A stretch of DNA of 64,000 nt, taken from NCBI GenBank assembly GCA_050260355.1, contig JBLNBZ010000103.1:32097-96096 (forward strand), given 5' to 3'. Under the pieces are notes generated by a model that was given only the letters and a program-made list of their open reading frames with translations, was not told the origin of the DNA and searched no databases. Both the position numbers and the translations under genes were made by a program. Positions 1-9,087 of this stretch are shown in pieces (the stretch's first letter is position 1; the number at the start of each line of letters is the position of its first letter). The DNA is from CADEFX01 sp050260355 (lineage in GTDB: Bacteria; Pseudomonadota; Alphaproteobacteria; Rhizobiales; Hyphomicrobiaceae).

Positions 1-505
1 TGTGGTCGATGACCTGCCCGACCTTCCAGAACGGAGGCACGGCGACGAAATCCGTCTGCATGAGACGGCCGGCGGTCTTCTCGGGGTAGTCGAGATTGCG
101 TTGCAGCGCCGCCCGGTCGCTCCAGGGCATGCGCGCGAGGAGGTCCTGCTTCTCGTGCTCCTCGAGACCCTCCAGCACGTAGGCGGCGTCGTCCGAATCG
201 AGCTCGGCGACGGCCTTGGCAAGCAGCTCCTTCGGCAGAGCCTCCGAAAGCTGGTCGCGCACGGTCTCATCGAGCTCGGACAGCGCCTCGAAGTCGAACG
301 CGGACCCGAGCGCCTGCACCAGCTCGACGCGTTGCTCGGGCGCCAGGAGCTCCAGCAAGTCGGCCAGGTCCGGCGCTTCCAGGGCCGCGGTCAGCTCGCG
401 CAGCCGCTCGTGATCCTTGTCGGCCAGCGCGGCCGCAACCGCCGCCGCGCGCTCGGCAACGGGCGCCTCGTCGACTGTCCGCGCCTGCTCGACCGGCTCC
501 TGCAT
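1..505 (-). CDS. mgtE: Magnesium transporter MgtE, N-terminal part (cut by the window edge)
   Basis: This is the first 168 codons of an MgtE-type Mg2+ channel of the inner membrane; the rest lies beyond base 1. The visible part is the acidic, leucine-rich helical MgtE N domain, a superhelix of short repeats such as LADLLELL and YVLEGLEE. It ends with the YPEKTAGRLM segment that in this family leads into the CBS domains. The start is the ATG at 505-503, before the run of N-domain repeats. It is divergent from the deacetylase at 739, with 233 bases between. In the family the N and CBS domains sense cytosolic Mg2+ and gate the channel; the membrane domain is not visible here. Confidence 0.9.
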   Translation of the reverse strand, partial: MQEPVEQARTVDEAPVAERAAAVAAALADKDHERLRELTAALEAPDLADLLELLAPEQRVELVQALGSAFDFEALSELDETVRDQLSEALPKELLAKAVAELDSDDAAYVLEGLEEHEKQDLLARMPWSDRAALQRNLDYPEKTAGRLMQTDFVAVPPFWKVGQVIDH

Positions 506-738
506 GGAACTCTCTCGGGTTTGTTTCGGGCAACGATTGGCGCGTGTTGCACGGCACGTGTGCGCATACCACGGCCGCAGCTGGATGACGCGTGCAATCG
601 CGTTGCATCTTGCCACATTGTGCACCTACTATCCGCGCGTTCTATAAAGAGAGTCGTTGCAGCCGGCCCCTCCCGTCAGCACGGGTTCGGCTTGACTTGT
701 GCGGGTGGGCACCCCGCAGGGGACGACAGGGAGAGGGA

Positions 739-1731
739 ATGCGGCCTGCTTTGCTCGCCGGGCTGACTGGCCTATTGATTGCTGCTGTGTTGCTGCCGCA
801 TGCGCAGGGACAGTCGCCGGGGGTTTGCCAGCCGGCGGCCAACGCGCTCGGGGTCTCCCGCGTCATCGACATCGATACGACCCAGGGCCCGATCTTTGGC
901 AGCAGCCCCGCCGCCAAGCACGACCTGCTCCGCGATCACGAGGTGGTGCTCACGTTCGATGACGGCCCGCATGCCGCCTACACGAAGCCGATTCTGGACG
1001 CGCTGGATGCCCATTGCACGAAGGCCACCTTTTTCATGGTCGGCTGGCGCGCATTGACGCAGTCGCGCCTTGTGCGAGAGGTCGCGCATCGCGGCCATAC
1101 GGTGGCAACGCACACCTGGTCGCACCAAAATGTCGCCAAGCTCGATCCGGTGGCGGCTCGCGCCGAGATCGAGCTCGGCATCAGTGCCGTGCAGCGCGCG
1201 CTCGGATCACCCGCGGCCCCGTTCTTCCGGTTTCCCTATCTCAGCGAGCCTCGGGCCATGGTTGCGCATTTGAAGTCGCGCAACACCGGGATCTTCGCCA
1301 TCGACATCGATTCGATCGACTACCGCACGCGCAGCCCGACGATGATGGTGCGCAACGTGATGCAGCAGCTGGCGGTCAAGGGGAAAGGCATCATCCTGAT
1401 GCACGACATCCAGCCCGCGACGGCCGGCGGCATCAAGATGCTCCTCGCGGAGCTGAAAGCCGGCGGCTACATGGTCGTGCACCTGCGACCCACGCGGGGT
1501 CAGGTCACCGTTGCCGAGTTCGACCGGCAGGTCGACCGCGACCGCGCACGCCGGCGGATTGCCTCCCTGCCCGTGCCGGTCGGCCAGCGCGGCATTGTCT
1601 CCCCGGCCTGGGAGGTCAACGTCTTCCGGTCTCCTCAAGCCGGACTGGGCGGCTCGGCTGCGACCGCGCCGACTGCAGAGCGCCCGAGCGCCCTCGATGA
1701 CTGGCGCCACAGCATCTTCCGTACCTGGTGA
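739..1731 (+). CDS. Exported polysaccharide deacetylase (NodB domain)
   Basis: A 330-residue carbohydrate esterase family 4 protein, expected to remove N- or O-acetyl groups from a glycan outside the cytoplasm. A signal peptide covers about residues 1-25. The NodB motifs are in order: LTFDDGP near residue 71 (catalytic and metal Asp), THTWSH (metal His pair), FFRFPY, and LMHD near the end of the domain. About 70 poorly conserved residues follow. The ATG at 739 is chosen because it begins the signal peptide and follows a purine-rich GGGAGAGGG. A second deacetylase lies 166 bases downstream and a polysaccharide ABC exporter follows, so the likely substrate is the exported glycan; that link is inference. 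Confidence 0.88.
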   Translation: MRPALLAGLTGLLIAAVLLPHAQGQSPGVCQPAANALGVSRVIDIDTTQGPIFGSSPAAKHDLLRDHEVVLTFDDGPHAAYTKPILDALDAHCTKATFFMVGWRALTQSRLVREVAHRGHTVATHTWSHQNVAKLDPVAARAEIELGISAVQRALGSPAAPFFRFPYLSEPRAMVAHLKSRNTGIFAIDIDSIDYRTRSPTMMVRNVMQQLAVKGKGIILMHDIQPATAGGIKMLLAELKAGGYMVVHLRPTRGQVTVAEFDRQVDRDRARRRIASLPVPVGQRGIVSPAWEVNVFRSPQAGLGGSAATAPTAERPSALDDWRHSIFRTW

Positions 1732-1897
1732 CAGCGCTGGCGTCCCGCTGCGGCCGATCCGCCACATTTGTGCCAATTCCTCTCGGCCCGATGCGCATGC
1801 GCTTGATGCCGAGGCCAAGTCTCGATCATCTTTATGCCCCGGCGTCGCGCAGTGACGTATGAGACGCTGTCTATCGAGTGCAATCCCGGAGGCTCGA

Positions 1898-3121
1898 ATG
1901 CTCCTGTTGCGCGCGGCGCTCGTCGCTGCGGCATTCAATATGGTTGCGGCCGCGGCGGTTGCGGCTGAAACGTGTCGTGATCCAGACCAGGCGCTCGGCG
2001 TTGCGCGCATCGTGGAGATCGATGCGGCGAACGGACCGGTTTTCGGCTCCATCACATCGCAGCTCCGCGAGAAGAGATTTCTCGAGCCGAAGGAGGTCGT
2101 GCTGACCTTCGACGACGGGCCCATGCCCGGAGTGACGCGCCAGATCCTCGACACGCTCGACCGATTTTGCACCAAGGCGACCTTCTTCTCCGTTGGGCGC
2201 ATGGCGCTCGCCTATCCGGCTCTGGTGCGCGAGGTACTCGACAGAGGCCACACGCTGGGCACGCATACCTGGTCGCACCCGCTGAACCTCCCGCGGCTCG
2301 GGCTTGATCGCGCCCGTGACCAGATCGATGCCGGCTTCGCCGCCGTGACGCTGGCGGCCGGAAGACCGGTCGCGCCGTTCTTCCGCTTTCCGGGCCTCAG
2401 CGACTCCGGGGCCCTGCTGACACACCTGCGGCAACGCGGCGTCGCCGCCTTCACGGTCGACGTCGTCTCCAACGACTCCTACATCTCCGACCCCACGCGC
2501 CTGATCGCGCGCACCCTGGAGCGCACCGAGGCAGAGCAGGGCGGCATCCTGTTGTTCCACGACATCAAGGTCGCCACCGCGCGTGCCCTGCCGACATTGC
2601 TGAGCGCGCTCAAGACGCGCGGTTACCGCGTCGTGCACCTGCGCTCCAAGACGCCCTACGTCACGGACGAGCGCTATATCGCCGCGGTCAAGGAGTATGT
2701 CGCTCGGAGCCATACGGCGCCCGGCCTGAAGGCGCAGCTCTTGGCGATGACGGCCGAGAGCGGCAGCAGCGAACCCGCTCCCTCACCGTCGCTGACCTTG
2801 GCGGCAGCCGGTCAGGACCGCCAGCCGCCAGTAACCAATTTGGCGCCGCCGCCGCGCGAGCGCGTCGCCAAGCCGCTGCCGCCGCTTCCGGAAAATAGAG
2901 CGCAGGTCGCATTGGGCGAGACACGCCAAGTCGGACCAGGGCAACGTGCGATCAGGATCCCGAGGGCCGGCGGTGAAGCCATTACGGCTCAACCGGCTGC
3001 CCATCCGGCGGGCGGCGGTCAGGCTCCATCGGCGGCACAACACCGCGGCACAGCCGGCGCTCCGGTGCAGGACGGATGGGCTGCCTCCTACAGCCGCAGG
3101 ATATCCGAGGTCGGCGGCTGA
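1898..3121 (+). CDS. Second exported polysaccharide deacetylase with a long Pro/Ala-rich tail
   Basis: A 407-residue paralogue of the preceding gene. The signal peptide starts at the ATG at 1898, which has GGAGG at 1888-1892; an upstream in-frame start at 1859 lacks this support. NodB motifs: LTFDDGP near residue 69, THTWSH, FRFPGLSDS and LLFHDIK. Both proteins share an N-terminal segment of the type ALGV.R(I/V)..ID...GP(I/V)FGS before the catalytic domain, so they arose by duplication. This copy has a tail of about 130 residues rich in Pro, Ala and Gly, probably disordered, periplasmic and perhaps wall-interacting. It probably works with the exporter genes that follow. Confidence 0.87.
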   Translation: MLLLRAALVAAAFNMVAAAAVAAETCRDPDQALGVARIVEIDAANGPVFGSITSQLREKRFLEPKEVVLTFDDGPMPGVTRQILDTLDRFCTKATFFSVGRMALAYPALVREVLDRGHTLGTHTWSHPLNLPRLGLDRARDQIDAGFAAVTLAAGRPVAPFFRFPGLSDSGALLTHLRQRGVAAFTVDVVSNDSYISDPTRLIARTLERTEAEQGGILLFHDIKVATARALPTLLSALKTRGYRVVHLRSKTPYVTDERYIAAVKEYVARSHTAPGLKAQLLAMTAESGSSEPAPSPSLTLAAAGQDRQPPVTNLAPPPRERVAKPLPPLPENRAQVALGETRQVGPGQRAIRIPRAGGEAITAQPAAHPAGGGQAPSAAQHRGTAGAPVQDGWAASYSRRISEVGG

Positions 3122-3244
3122 CGGCGGACGCTACCGGCTGCTGGTGCAGTCACCGTGACGCGACTAACATTGCGGGCGCGGACCGCTGCTCGTGGATGCA
3201 AGTAATAGGGCAGCTCTCGGGGTCGCAGGGCGTGGGAGAGTTGC

Positions 3245-4075
3245 TTGCACGGTCCGTTATCGGCAGGGCGCCGTTTTGATGTTTTCCCGGCATTCCGCCA
3301 GAACGGCGAGCTCATACGCAGCCTGATCCACCGCGACATCCTCGGCCGCTATCGCGGCTCCGGCCTGGGTCTGTTGTGGTCGCTGATTACGCCGCTCTTC
3401 ATGCTGACGGTGTATACGTTCGTGTTCGGCACGGTTTTCGCAACCCGCTGGGGCGCGGGGCAGGCCAGCTCGAGCACGGCCGAGATCGCCATCATCCTGT
3501 TCGCGGGCCTTATCGTTTTCCAGCTCTTCTCCGAGGTGATCCTGCGCGCGCCTTCGCTGGTGCTGTCGAATGTCAACTACGTCAAGAAGGTCGTCTTTCC
3601 CCTCGAGATCCTGCCTCTGGTTGCGCTCGGCTCCGCCCTGTTTCATGCCGCCGTCAGCCTGGCCGTCCTGCTCGCTGCAATGCTGCTGACGCAAGGATAC
3701 ATTCCGATCACGGCGCTGCTGCTGCCGATCGTCCTCCTGCCCCTCCTGTTCGTCACCGCAGGGCTGGGCTGGCTGTTGGCCTCTCTCGGCGTCTACGTGC
3801 GCGACATCGCGCAGGTCCTGGGGCCCCTCGTCACGGCGCTGATGTTTCTCTCGCCGGTGTTCTTTCCCACCTCGGCCCTGCCGGAATGGGTGCGCCCCTG
3901 GCTCGCCCTCAATCCGTTGACGCTGCCCATCGAGCAGACGCGCGATGTCCTGATTTGGGGGAACCGCCCCGATTTCGGTGCGCTTGCGGTCTATACGGCG
4001 ATGGCGCTGGCCATTCTGGCGGCCGGACTTGCGTGGTTTCAACTGACGCGAAAAGGATTCGCCGATGTCTTGTAG
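3245..4075 (+). CDS. wzm: ABC-2 type polysaccharide export permease (Wzm-like)
   Basis: A 276-residue inner-membrane protein of the ABC-2 family that forms the channel for exporting an undecaprenyl-linked polysaccharide (O-antigen, teichoic acid or capsule type). The N-terminus has the cytosolic motif SLIHRDILGRYRGSGLGLLW typical of these permeases, followed by about six hydrophobic segments and the ending LNPLTLPIEQTRDVLIWG. The start is a TTG at 3245 behind GGGAG; no ATG comes early enough in frame to retain the conserved N-terminus. It overlaps the next gene (the ATPase) by 11 bases, so the two are translated together. Confidence 0.9.
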   Translation: MHGPLSAGRRFDVFPAFRQNGELIRSLIHRDILGRYRGSGLGLLWSLITPLFMLTVYTFVFGTVFATRWGAGQASSSTAEIAIILFAGLIVFQLFSEVILRAPSLVLSNVNYVKKVVFPLEILPLVALGSALFHAAVSLAVLLAAMLLTQGYIPITALLLPIVLLPLLFVTAGLGWLLASLGVYVRDIAQVLGPLVTALMFLSPVFFPTSALPEWVRPWLALNPLTLPIEQTRDVLIWGNRPDFGALAVYTAMALAILAAGLAWFQLTRKGFADVL

Positions 4076-5465
4076 CGACATCGCCATTCGCGTGCGCAAT
4101 GTCTCCAAGCACTACTTTCTCTATGACCGGCCCGAGGATCGCCTGAAGCAGTCGGTGATCCCCCGGCTGCAGCGGATTGTTGGCCGCGAGCCCGCCCGCT
4201 ACTACCGCGACTTCGCCGCCTTGAGCGGCGTCTCCTTCGATGTGAGACGGGGCGAGACCGTCGGCATCGTCGGGCGCAACGGTTCGGGCAAGTCGACGCT
4301 GCTGCAGCTCATCTGCGGCACGCTCGCGCCTTCCAGCGGCTCGGTCGAGGTCAACGGCCGCCTGGCGGCGCTGCTGGAGCTCGGCGCCGGCTTCAACCCG
4401 GAGTTCACCGGCCGTGAGAATGTCTACGTGAATGGCGCCATCCTCGGCCTCAGTCGCGCCGAGATCGATGCCCGTTTCGACGCCATCGCGGAGTTCGCCG
4501 GCATCGGCGAGTTCATGGAGCAGCCGGTCAAGACCTATTCCAGCGGCATGTATGTCCGACTTGCCTTCGCCGCGGCGATCAACGTGGACCCGGAGATCCT
4601 GGTCGTCGACGAGGCCCTGGCCGTTGGCGACGAGCCGTTTCAAAGGAAATGCTTTGCGCGCCTGGAGGAGATTCAAGACCGTGGCGGCACCATCCTGCTT
4701 GTGAGCCACAGCCTGCAAACGGTCGTGCAGCTGTGCTCGCGCGCCCTGCTGCTCGACGGTGGCGAGCTCTTGCTCGAGGGCGCACCGAGGACGGTGGTGA
4801 GCCAGTATCAGCGGCTGGCAAACGCCAGAGGCGAGCTGGCGGCAGACATCCGCGCCAGCATCCGATCGCCAGGCCCCAATGAGGAGGGCGAGCCGCGGCA
4901 CTCCGCGGAGCGCCCGCGCGACGCCGACGATGGGGGCCGCTGGTTCGACCCGGCGCTCGTTTCCCAGTCGGCGGTTTCCTACGAGCGGCTCGGCGCCGAG
5001 ATCGAGGATTTGCGGCTCCTCACCACGAACGGGCGGCGGGTGAACCTGCTGCGCTCCGGCAAAGAGTACGTGCTGACCTATCGCGTTCGCTTCACGGCCG
5101 ATGCCAAGCACGTGGCCTTCGGCTTCCTCGTGAATTCGCCATCGGGGCTTACGTTGGCCGGCGTCGGCACCAGCCTGACCCAGACGCATCAGTTGGCCTC
5201 GGTTGACGCGGGCGATGACGTCTCCGTCGCGTTCCGGTTCCGCTGCGCGCTTCTGCCAGGCACCTATTTCGTCACTGTGGGAACGTCGGGGATGATTGCG
5301 GGAGAGCGCAGGCATCTCCATCGCATCCTCGATGCGATGCCGTTCCGCGTATGCCCCGAAGGCGCCGCGATCGAGGTCGGCTATTTCGATCTGGACGTGA
5401 GGCCGGAGATCATCCTGCATCGAGGCGCAGGCGTGCACGCGGCCAAGACCGTCGAGGCCGAGTGA
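4065..5465 (+). CDS. wzt: ABC polysaccharide exporter ATPase with C-terminal glycan-recognition domain (Wzt-like)
   Basis: A 466-residue ATPase partner of the permease. Walker A GRNGSGKST is at residues 70-78, the signature is YSSGMYVRLAF, Walker B is ILVVDEALAVGD and the switch is LLVSHS. The nucleotide-binding domain takes about residues 1-250. Residues about 300-450 form an extra beta-rich domain of the Wzt C type. In E. coli O8/O9a-type systems that domain binds the modified non-reducing end of the finished polymer before export. Its presence implies the exported glycan has a specific terminal cap. The stop overlaps the next ATG (ATGA at 5463-5467), tightly coupling this gene to the P-loop/methyltransferase gene. 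Confidence 0.9.
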   Translation: MSCSDIAIRVRNVSKHYFLYDRPEDRLKQSVIPRLQRIVGREPARYYRDFAALSGVSFDVRRGETVGIVGRNGSGKSTLLQLICGTLAPSSGSVEVNGRLAALLELGAGFNPEFTGRENVYVNGAILGLSRAEIDARFDAIAEFAGIGEFMEQPVKTYSSGMYVRLAFAAAINVDPEILVVDEALAVGDEPFQRKCFARLEEIQDRGGTILLVSHSLQTVVQLCSRALLLDGGELLLEGAPRTVVSQYQRLANARGELAADIRASIRSPGPNEEGEPRHSAERPRDADDGGRWFDPALVSQSAVSYERLGAEIEDLRLLTTNGRRVNLLRSGKEYVLTYRVRFTADAKHVAFGFLVNSPSGLTLAGVGTSLTQTHQLASVDAGDDVSVAFRFRCALLPGTYFVTVGTSGMIAGERRHLHRILDAMPFRVCPEGAAIEVGYFDLDVRPEIILHRGAGVHAAKTVEAE

Positions 5466-6697
5466 TGGACGGCATGCGGTCGGGGCCCGCCATTCATCTG
5501 GTGCTCGGTATCTCGAGCGTGGGCAAATCCAGCTATATCAAGCGCCGGCTCGAAGGCCCCCGCTCGGCGCGCATCTTTCTCGCCTACGAGCTGCAAACGG
5601 CAGGCGCCGACGCTGCCCTCGATGCGCAGGACAGCATCGTGCACTACAACATGCTGCTGCCTTGGAACAATGACGCCGACACCTACCGCGCGAGCTTGCG
5701 GCTCGAGCCGACCATTACCGCACTGCTGCAGCGGAAGGCTCGCCTGAGCGCCACGGTGCTCGTGGCGCGGCCTGCAACGTTTGCCAAGCGTATCCTGTTG
5801 CGCGAGGAGCATGAGCCGGAGCTGAGGCCTGGAGGGCACAGGTATCCGGTCGAAGCGATATTCGACTTTGTCTCTCGGGTGCCCGTGTCCGAGGTCTATG
5901 ACCTGTGGCTCGATCTGCTTGCGCAGCAGCAGATCCCGTTCCAGATCGTCTCGACGGACGAGCGCACTTACGCGCCGGTTGCAACCGTCGCCGATGCGAG
6001 GCGCATCCTGCAGTCGCCGGCCACCGTTGACTATTCCGAGGCGGAGCGCACCAAAGCGCTCGGCAACTTCAGCTATGCCTACCAAAAGCTCGACTGGATC
6101 GGCGGCGTGAACGGCACGGGCGCGGACCGGGGCCCGACGCTCGCCGCCATACGGCCGTACCTGACGGGCTCATCGGCGTTGGACATCGGCTGCGGGCCAG
6201 GCTTCTTCTGCTTCAGCCTGGAGCGGCTGGGATTTGCCGACGTCGTCGGAACGGAGCTGAAGAAGGACCGATTTCTGGCCGCCTGCGGCATCAGAGAGGT
6301 CATCGGCAGCAGATGCCGGTTTGCGTTTCGGGACGCGTTCTTGGAGCCGTTCGCACGCACCTTCGACACCGTGCTGCTGCTCAATGTGCTCCATCACGTG
6401 ACCGATCCCATCGGCGCGTTGAGGCAGGCCTCGCGCATGTGCGCGCAACGGCTCATCGTGGAGTTCGCGACCCTGTCGGATCCCAAGTTCGCCGCGACGT
6501 GGCCGGGCCAAACCCAGCACGACAACGCCATGCCCTTGATCGGGGTCAGCCTGCTGTCGCAGCAGGACCAGACCTACCTGTTCACGCACGAGGCGCTGCG
6601 CAGGATTTGCCTGGACCATGCCAAGCTGTTCAGCAGAATCGAGTTTCTCCCCTCCCCCATGTCGCCCGATCGCAGCATCGCGATCTGCACGAAATAG
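5465..6697 (+). CDS. P-loop NTPase / SAM-methyltransferase fusion, candidate glycan chain terminator
   Basis: A 410-residue two-domain protein. Residues about 1-200 begin with a P-loop, GISSVGKSS at 15-23, of the kind seen in small-molecule kinases and sulfotransferase-like NTPases. Residues about 220-400 are a class I methyltransferase: motif I LDIGCGPGF near 238, an acidic residue after the second strand in VVGTELKKD, and LLLNVLHHV. It is translationally coupled to the Wzt-like ATPase. In O8/O9-type systems the gene beside wzm-wzt is wbdD, a kinase-methyltransferase that caps the chain. Here the order is reversed and the phosphotransferase fold looks different, so this may be an analogous terminator. 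The function is inference; the domains are clear. Confidence 0.75.
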   Translation: MDGMRSGPAIHLVLGISSVGKSSYIKRRLEGPRSARIFLAYELQTAGADAALDAQDSIVHYNMLLPWNNDADTYRASLRLEPTITALLQRKARLSATVLVARPATFAKRILLREEHEPELRPGGHRYPVEAIFDFVSRVPVSEVYDLWLDLLAQQQIPFQIVSTDERTYAPVATVADARRILQSPATVDYSEAERTKALGNFSYAYQKLDWIGGVNGTGADRGPTLAAIRPYLTGSSALDIGCGPGFFCFSLERLGFADVVGTELKKDRFLAACGIREVIGSRCRFAFRDAFLEPFARTFDTVLLLNVLHHVTDPIGALRQASRMCAQRLIVEFATLSDPKFAATWPGQTQHDNAMPLIGVSLLSQQDQTYLFTHEALRRICLDHAKLFSRIEFLPSPMSPDRSIAICTK

Positions 6698-6732
6698 GCG
6701 AGAGATGCGTGGCGCGCGCGGCTGCGCTTGGC

Positions 6733-7917
6733 TCAAGTGATGATGTTGCGGTCCGTCACGCGGCGCCAGTTGGTGCCGTCCGAGAAGGCCAGCACCGCGC
6801 CGCCGGTCTCGTTCGACACGTAGATGATCTGGCCGGCGCCGGCGTTGGCTGGCGGCAGCCCCGCCACCGTGTAGCTCTTGACGCGCACGGGGCCGTCCAC
6901 GTCGAGCTTGCAGGCGGGAGTGACGCCAATTCCGACGTTGCCGGCTGCATCGATGCGCATGCGCTCGACGCGCGCCGTGGACCCCGCGGGCGTGGTCTCG
7001 AACACGAAGCGGGTCGGGTGGGAGGCGCCGAACGTCCACGCGCCATCGGCCGCAGCCGAGATGCCCCCGCCGTTGACGTTGGCGCCGGCATTGTCCGATC
7101 CGAAGAAGAAGTAGCCGAGGCGGTCGCCTGCGAGCGGCGCCCCGCTGCTGCGATTATGGAAGAGCAGGATGCCGCCGCCGCCCGCGGCCGTGTCGAGCAC
7201 CTGCCAAGCCTTGAGCTGAGATTTGAGGTTGTTGTCGCCCTTGACGGTGAAGCGAGAGGCGCCGCTCGGCGGCGTCGCCCCGAGGCCAACAAAGCCGGTG
7301 TTGCGATCGACAATGATGGCGTCGAACCACGTCGAGCCGTCGGGGCTGACCTTGACGTGGAAATCGTCGTCGCCGGTCAGCCCGAACTCGGCGCGACCCG
7401 AGAAGCCCGTCTGATAGAGCTGGCTCGCCGTGTCGCTTGCGGACGCCTTGTTGATCTTCTGCTGATGGCCGGCGCCCGCGTGATTGAACAGCGATGCCGC
7501 AGCGGCCAGTGCCAGCCGATTGGTTGTATCGGCGCTCGCGTTGACGCCCAGCATCGGCACATCCTGAAGCGCGGACGCGGACGCCGCAGTTACCCAGGTG
7601 CCGCCGTCAAAGGCCAGCAGCGCGCTCTCGTCGGCAACCCAGGCGAGCCAACCCTCGTTAGGCGCGTAGAACTGCCAGGCGCCATCCTGCCAGGCGGCAA
7701 TGGCTCCTGCCTGGCCCGACCAGTCCCCCGTCGGATCCGCTGCGACGATGTAGCGATCGCCATCGCCAGGAGACGATGGCGGAGCGCTCAGGTCGCGATC
7801 GGCGACCGCAATCTGAACGATCGCATCGAGAGCCCGTATCGCCTCATTGTGCGTGACATGCTTCTGCGCTTGCGAAGCCATGATGTAGGGAAGGGCGAGG
7901 TTGGGTGTCGTATCCAT
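6733..7917 (-). CDS. DUF2793 surface or tail-fibre-like protein
   Basis: A 394-residue protein of unknown function. The N-terminus from the ATG at 7917 (MDTTPNLALPYI, then QAQKHVTHNEA) is the DUF2793 hallmark, found in alphaproteobacterial and phage-like proteins. It continues through PGDGDRYIVAADPTGDW to about residue 130. The rest is Gly/Asn/Thr-rich beta-type sequence with RIDAAGNVGIGVTPACKLDV, a motif common in phage tail fibres and trimeric surface appendages, ending in ADGTNWRRVTDRN-like sequence. No signal peptide is evident. Longer upstream starts exist but add sequence unlike the family. It is convergent with the polysaccharide-export block, 35 bases from its end. No other phage structural genes are present. 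Confidence 0.75.
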   Translation of the reverse strand: MDTTPNLALPYIMASQAQKHVTHNEAIRALDAIVQIAVADRDLSAPPSSPGDGDRYIVAADPTGDWSGQAGAIAAWQDGAWQFYAPNEGWLAWVADESALLAFDGGTWVTAASASALQDVPMLGVNASADTTNRLALAAAASLFNHAGAGHQQKINKASASDTASQLYQTGFSGRAEFGLTGDDDFHVKVSPDGSTWFDAIIVDRNTGFVGLGATPPSGASRFTVKGDNNLKSQLKAWQVLDTAAGGGGILLFHNRSSGAPLAGDRLGYFFFGSDNAGANVNGGGISAAADGAWTFGASHPTRFVFETTPAGSTARVERMRIDAAGNVGIGVTPACKLDVDGPVRVKSYTVAGLPPANAGAGQIIYVSNETGGAVLAFSDGTNWRRVTDRNIIT

Positions 7918-8007
7918 CCTAATGCTCACGCCGAGACTGCTGCGTGTGCGCATTGTGGTCCCGCCCCGAACCCCGGGGATAAGTTTCTGAACGGACACGG
8001 GGGCGCA

Positions 8008-8705
8008 TCAGTGGATGCGCAGAGAACGTGGCCGATAAATCACACGCCGCACTATCGCCTGCTTGACGCCACCTTGCCGCCGCAGGCCGGCCCGGGTCGC
8101 GTGCACGATCCGGCCCTGACCATCGACCAGCACGATCCCCACAACGAGCAGGTCGAGGGTTGCAGACAGCATGTCCTGTCGCAACGTACGCGCATCGAGG
8201 AGATCGGATATCGCAACTGCGCGGCGGACGTGAGGGTTGAGCAGGCGCAATTCAGTAATGACTCGATCGGTAAACCAGCCCTGCTCTTCGGAGCGGATAA
8301 CCGACACCATCGCATGACAGCTGGCGTTCTTGACCAGGTTGAGGCCCGCTGCGTCGACGAACCCCTGCGGTTTCATCCACTCGCGATACATTCGGCACCG
8401 CAGCCATTCCTCCCTTCCCGCAAACCCGCTGCACGTGACGGGCTCGTCGACGTCCGTGTACCAGCCGGCCGTCATCCAGGATCGAGTGCGAAGTACGTCT
8501 CACGATATCGGGCACGCCACTGCGGATCACCGCCCCACCCATGGACGATCTTGAAGTCTCGCTTGGCCGGATCTTTCAGCACAATGCCCGCCGAGCGCAG
8601 GCCCAAGCGCCCCGAAATTCGCTCCAGCGTCTGCGGCCAGCGCGCCGGCTCGATCGCGCAGTCGTAGATTTCACCCACAAGATCGAGGAGTTCGCGGTCG
8701 ATCAT
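8008..8705 (-). pseudogene. Frameshifted and truncated LuxR-type regulator
   Basis: Two overlapping minus-strand reading frames together give the N-terminal sensory part of a LuxR-type regulator. The first runs from the ATG at 8705 (MIDRELLDLVGEIYDCAIEP) to YFALDPG and stops at 8472. The second continues in the next frame as MTAGWYTDVDEPVTC, REWMKPQGF and LNPHVRRAVAISDLL. Restoring one base near 8475 would give a continuous DPWMTAGWY. The reading frame then degenerates after LDLLVVGIVLVDGQGRIVHA, and no helix-turn-helix domain follows. The gene therefore lacks its DNA-binding half as well as being frameshifted. One indel could be a sequencing error, but loss of the C-terminal domain points to a true pseudogene. 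Confidence 0.72.
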
Positions 8706-9087
8706 TGCACCGTCGGCCCCTGCCTTCGAACAAGGTCTCTCGCCGCGATGACACGGCCGATGCTGGGCGCATCTCAACTGCGGGTGCCGTCTCAGATACG
8801 GTTCGATGTGCGCTCGAGCCGCCCGATAGCTGAGGGCGGACGAGAGTGCCCACTTGCCAGTTTGTCTCAACTGGCTCTCCAGCCAAAACTGAAGTCGAAG
8901 CTCGCCGACAATCGTAGCGCTTGCGCGCGACAGATCTGGAGCAGCCGCGCCCCCCAAACGCCGAGAAGGCCAAGCGCGCGAGGGGACCGAGCACGGACGG
9001 TGGAGTGGAACCTCTCTCTCCTGGGCGGGTTGGAACCTTGGCACGTTGCGATAGCGAGTGCATCAAGTCAAAATTCATGAGGATGTA
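8706..9087. other. Intergenic stretch without a convincing gene
   Basis: These 382 bases separate the broken LuxR-type gene from the small basic protein. Open frames cross the region on both strands, but none has a recognisable protein motif, a good ribosome site or sustained coding-like third positions. Upstream regulatory sequence for either neighbour may lie here; no clear promoter was identified. Confidence 0.4.

Noticed and set aside
3909..5438. A 509-residue minus-strand open frame opposite the ATPase gene
   Set aside because: The plus-strand ATPase has all ABC motifs; the antisense frame shows none and has the composition of a shadow.
6733..7917. Prophage or gene transfer agent remnant
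   Set aside because: Only a tail-fibre-like protein is present; there is no capsid, portal, terminase, integrase or lysis gene around it.
6313..8667. A 784-residue plus-strand open frame
   Set aside because: It runs antisense through the DUF2793 and LuxR-type genes and the end of the fusion gene. Its sequence is low-complexity Arg/Ala/Gly-rich, with no motif, as expected for a GC-rich shadow frame.
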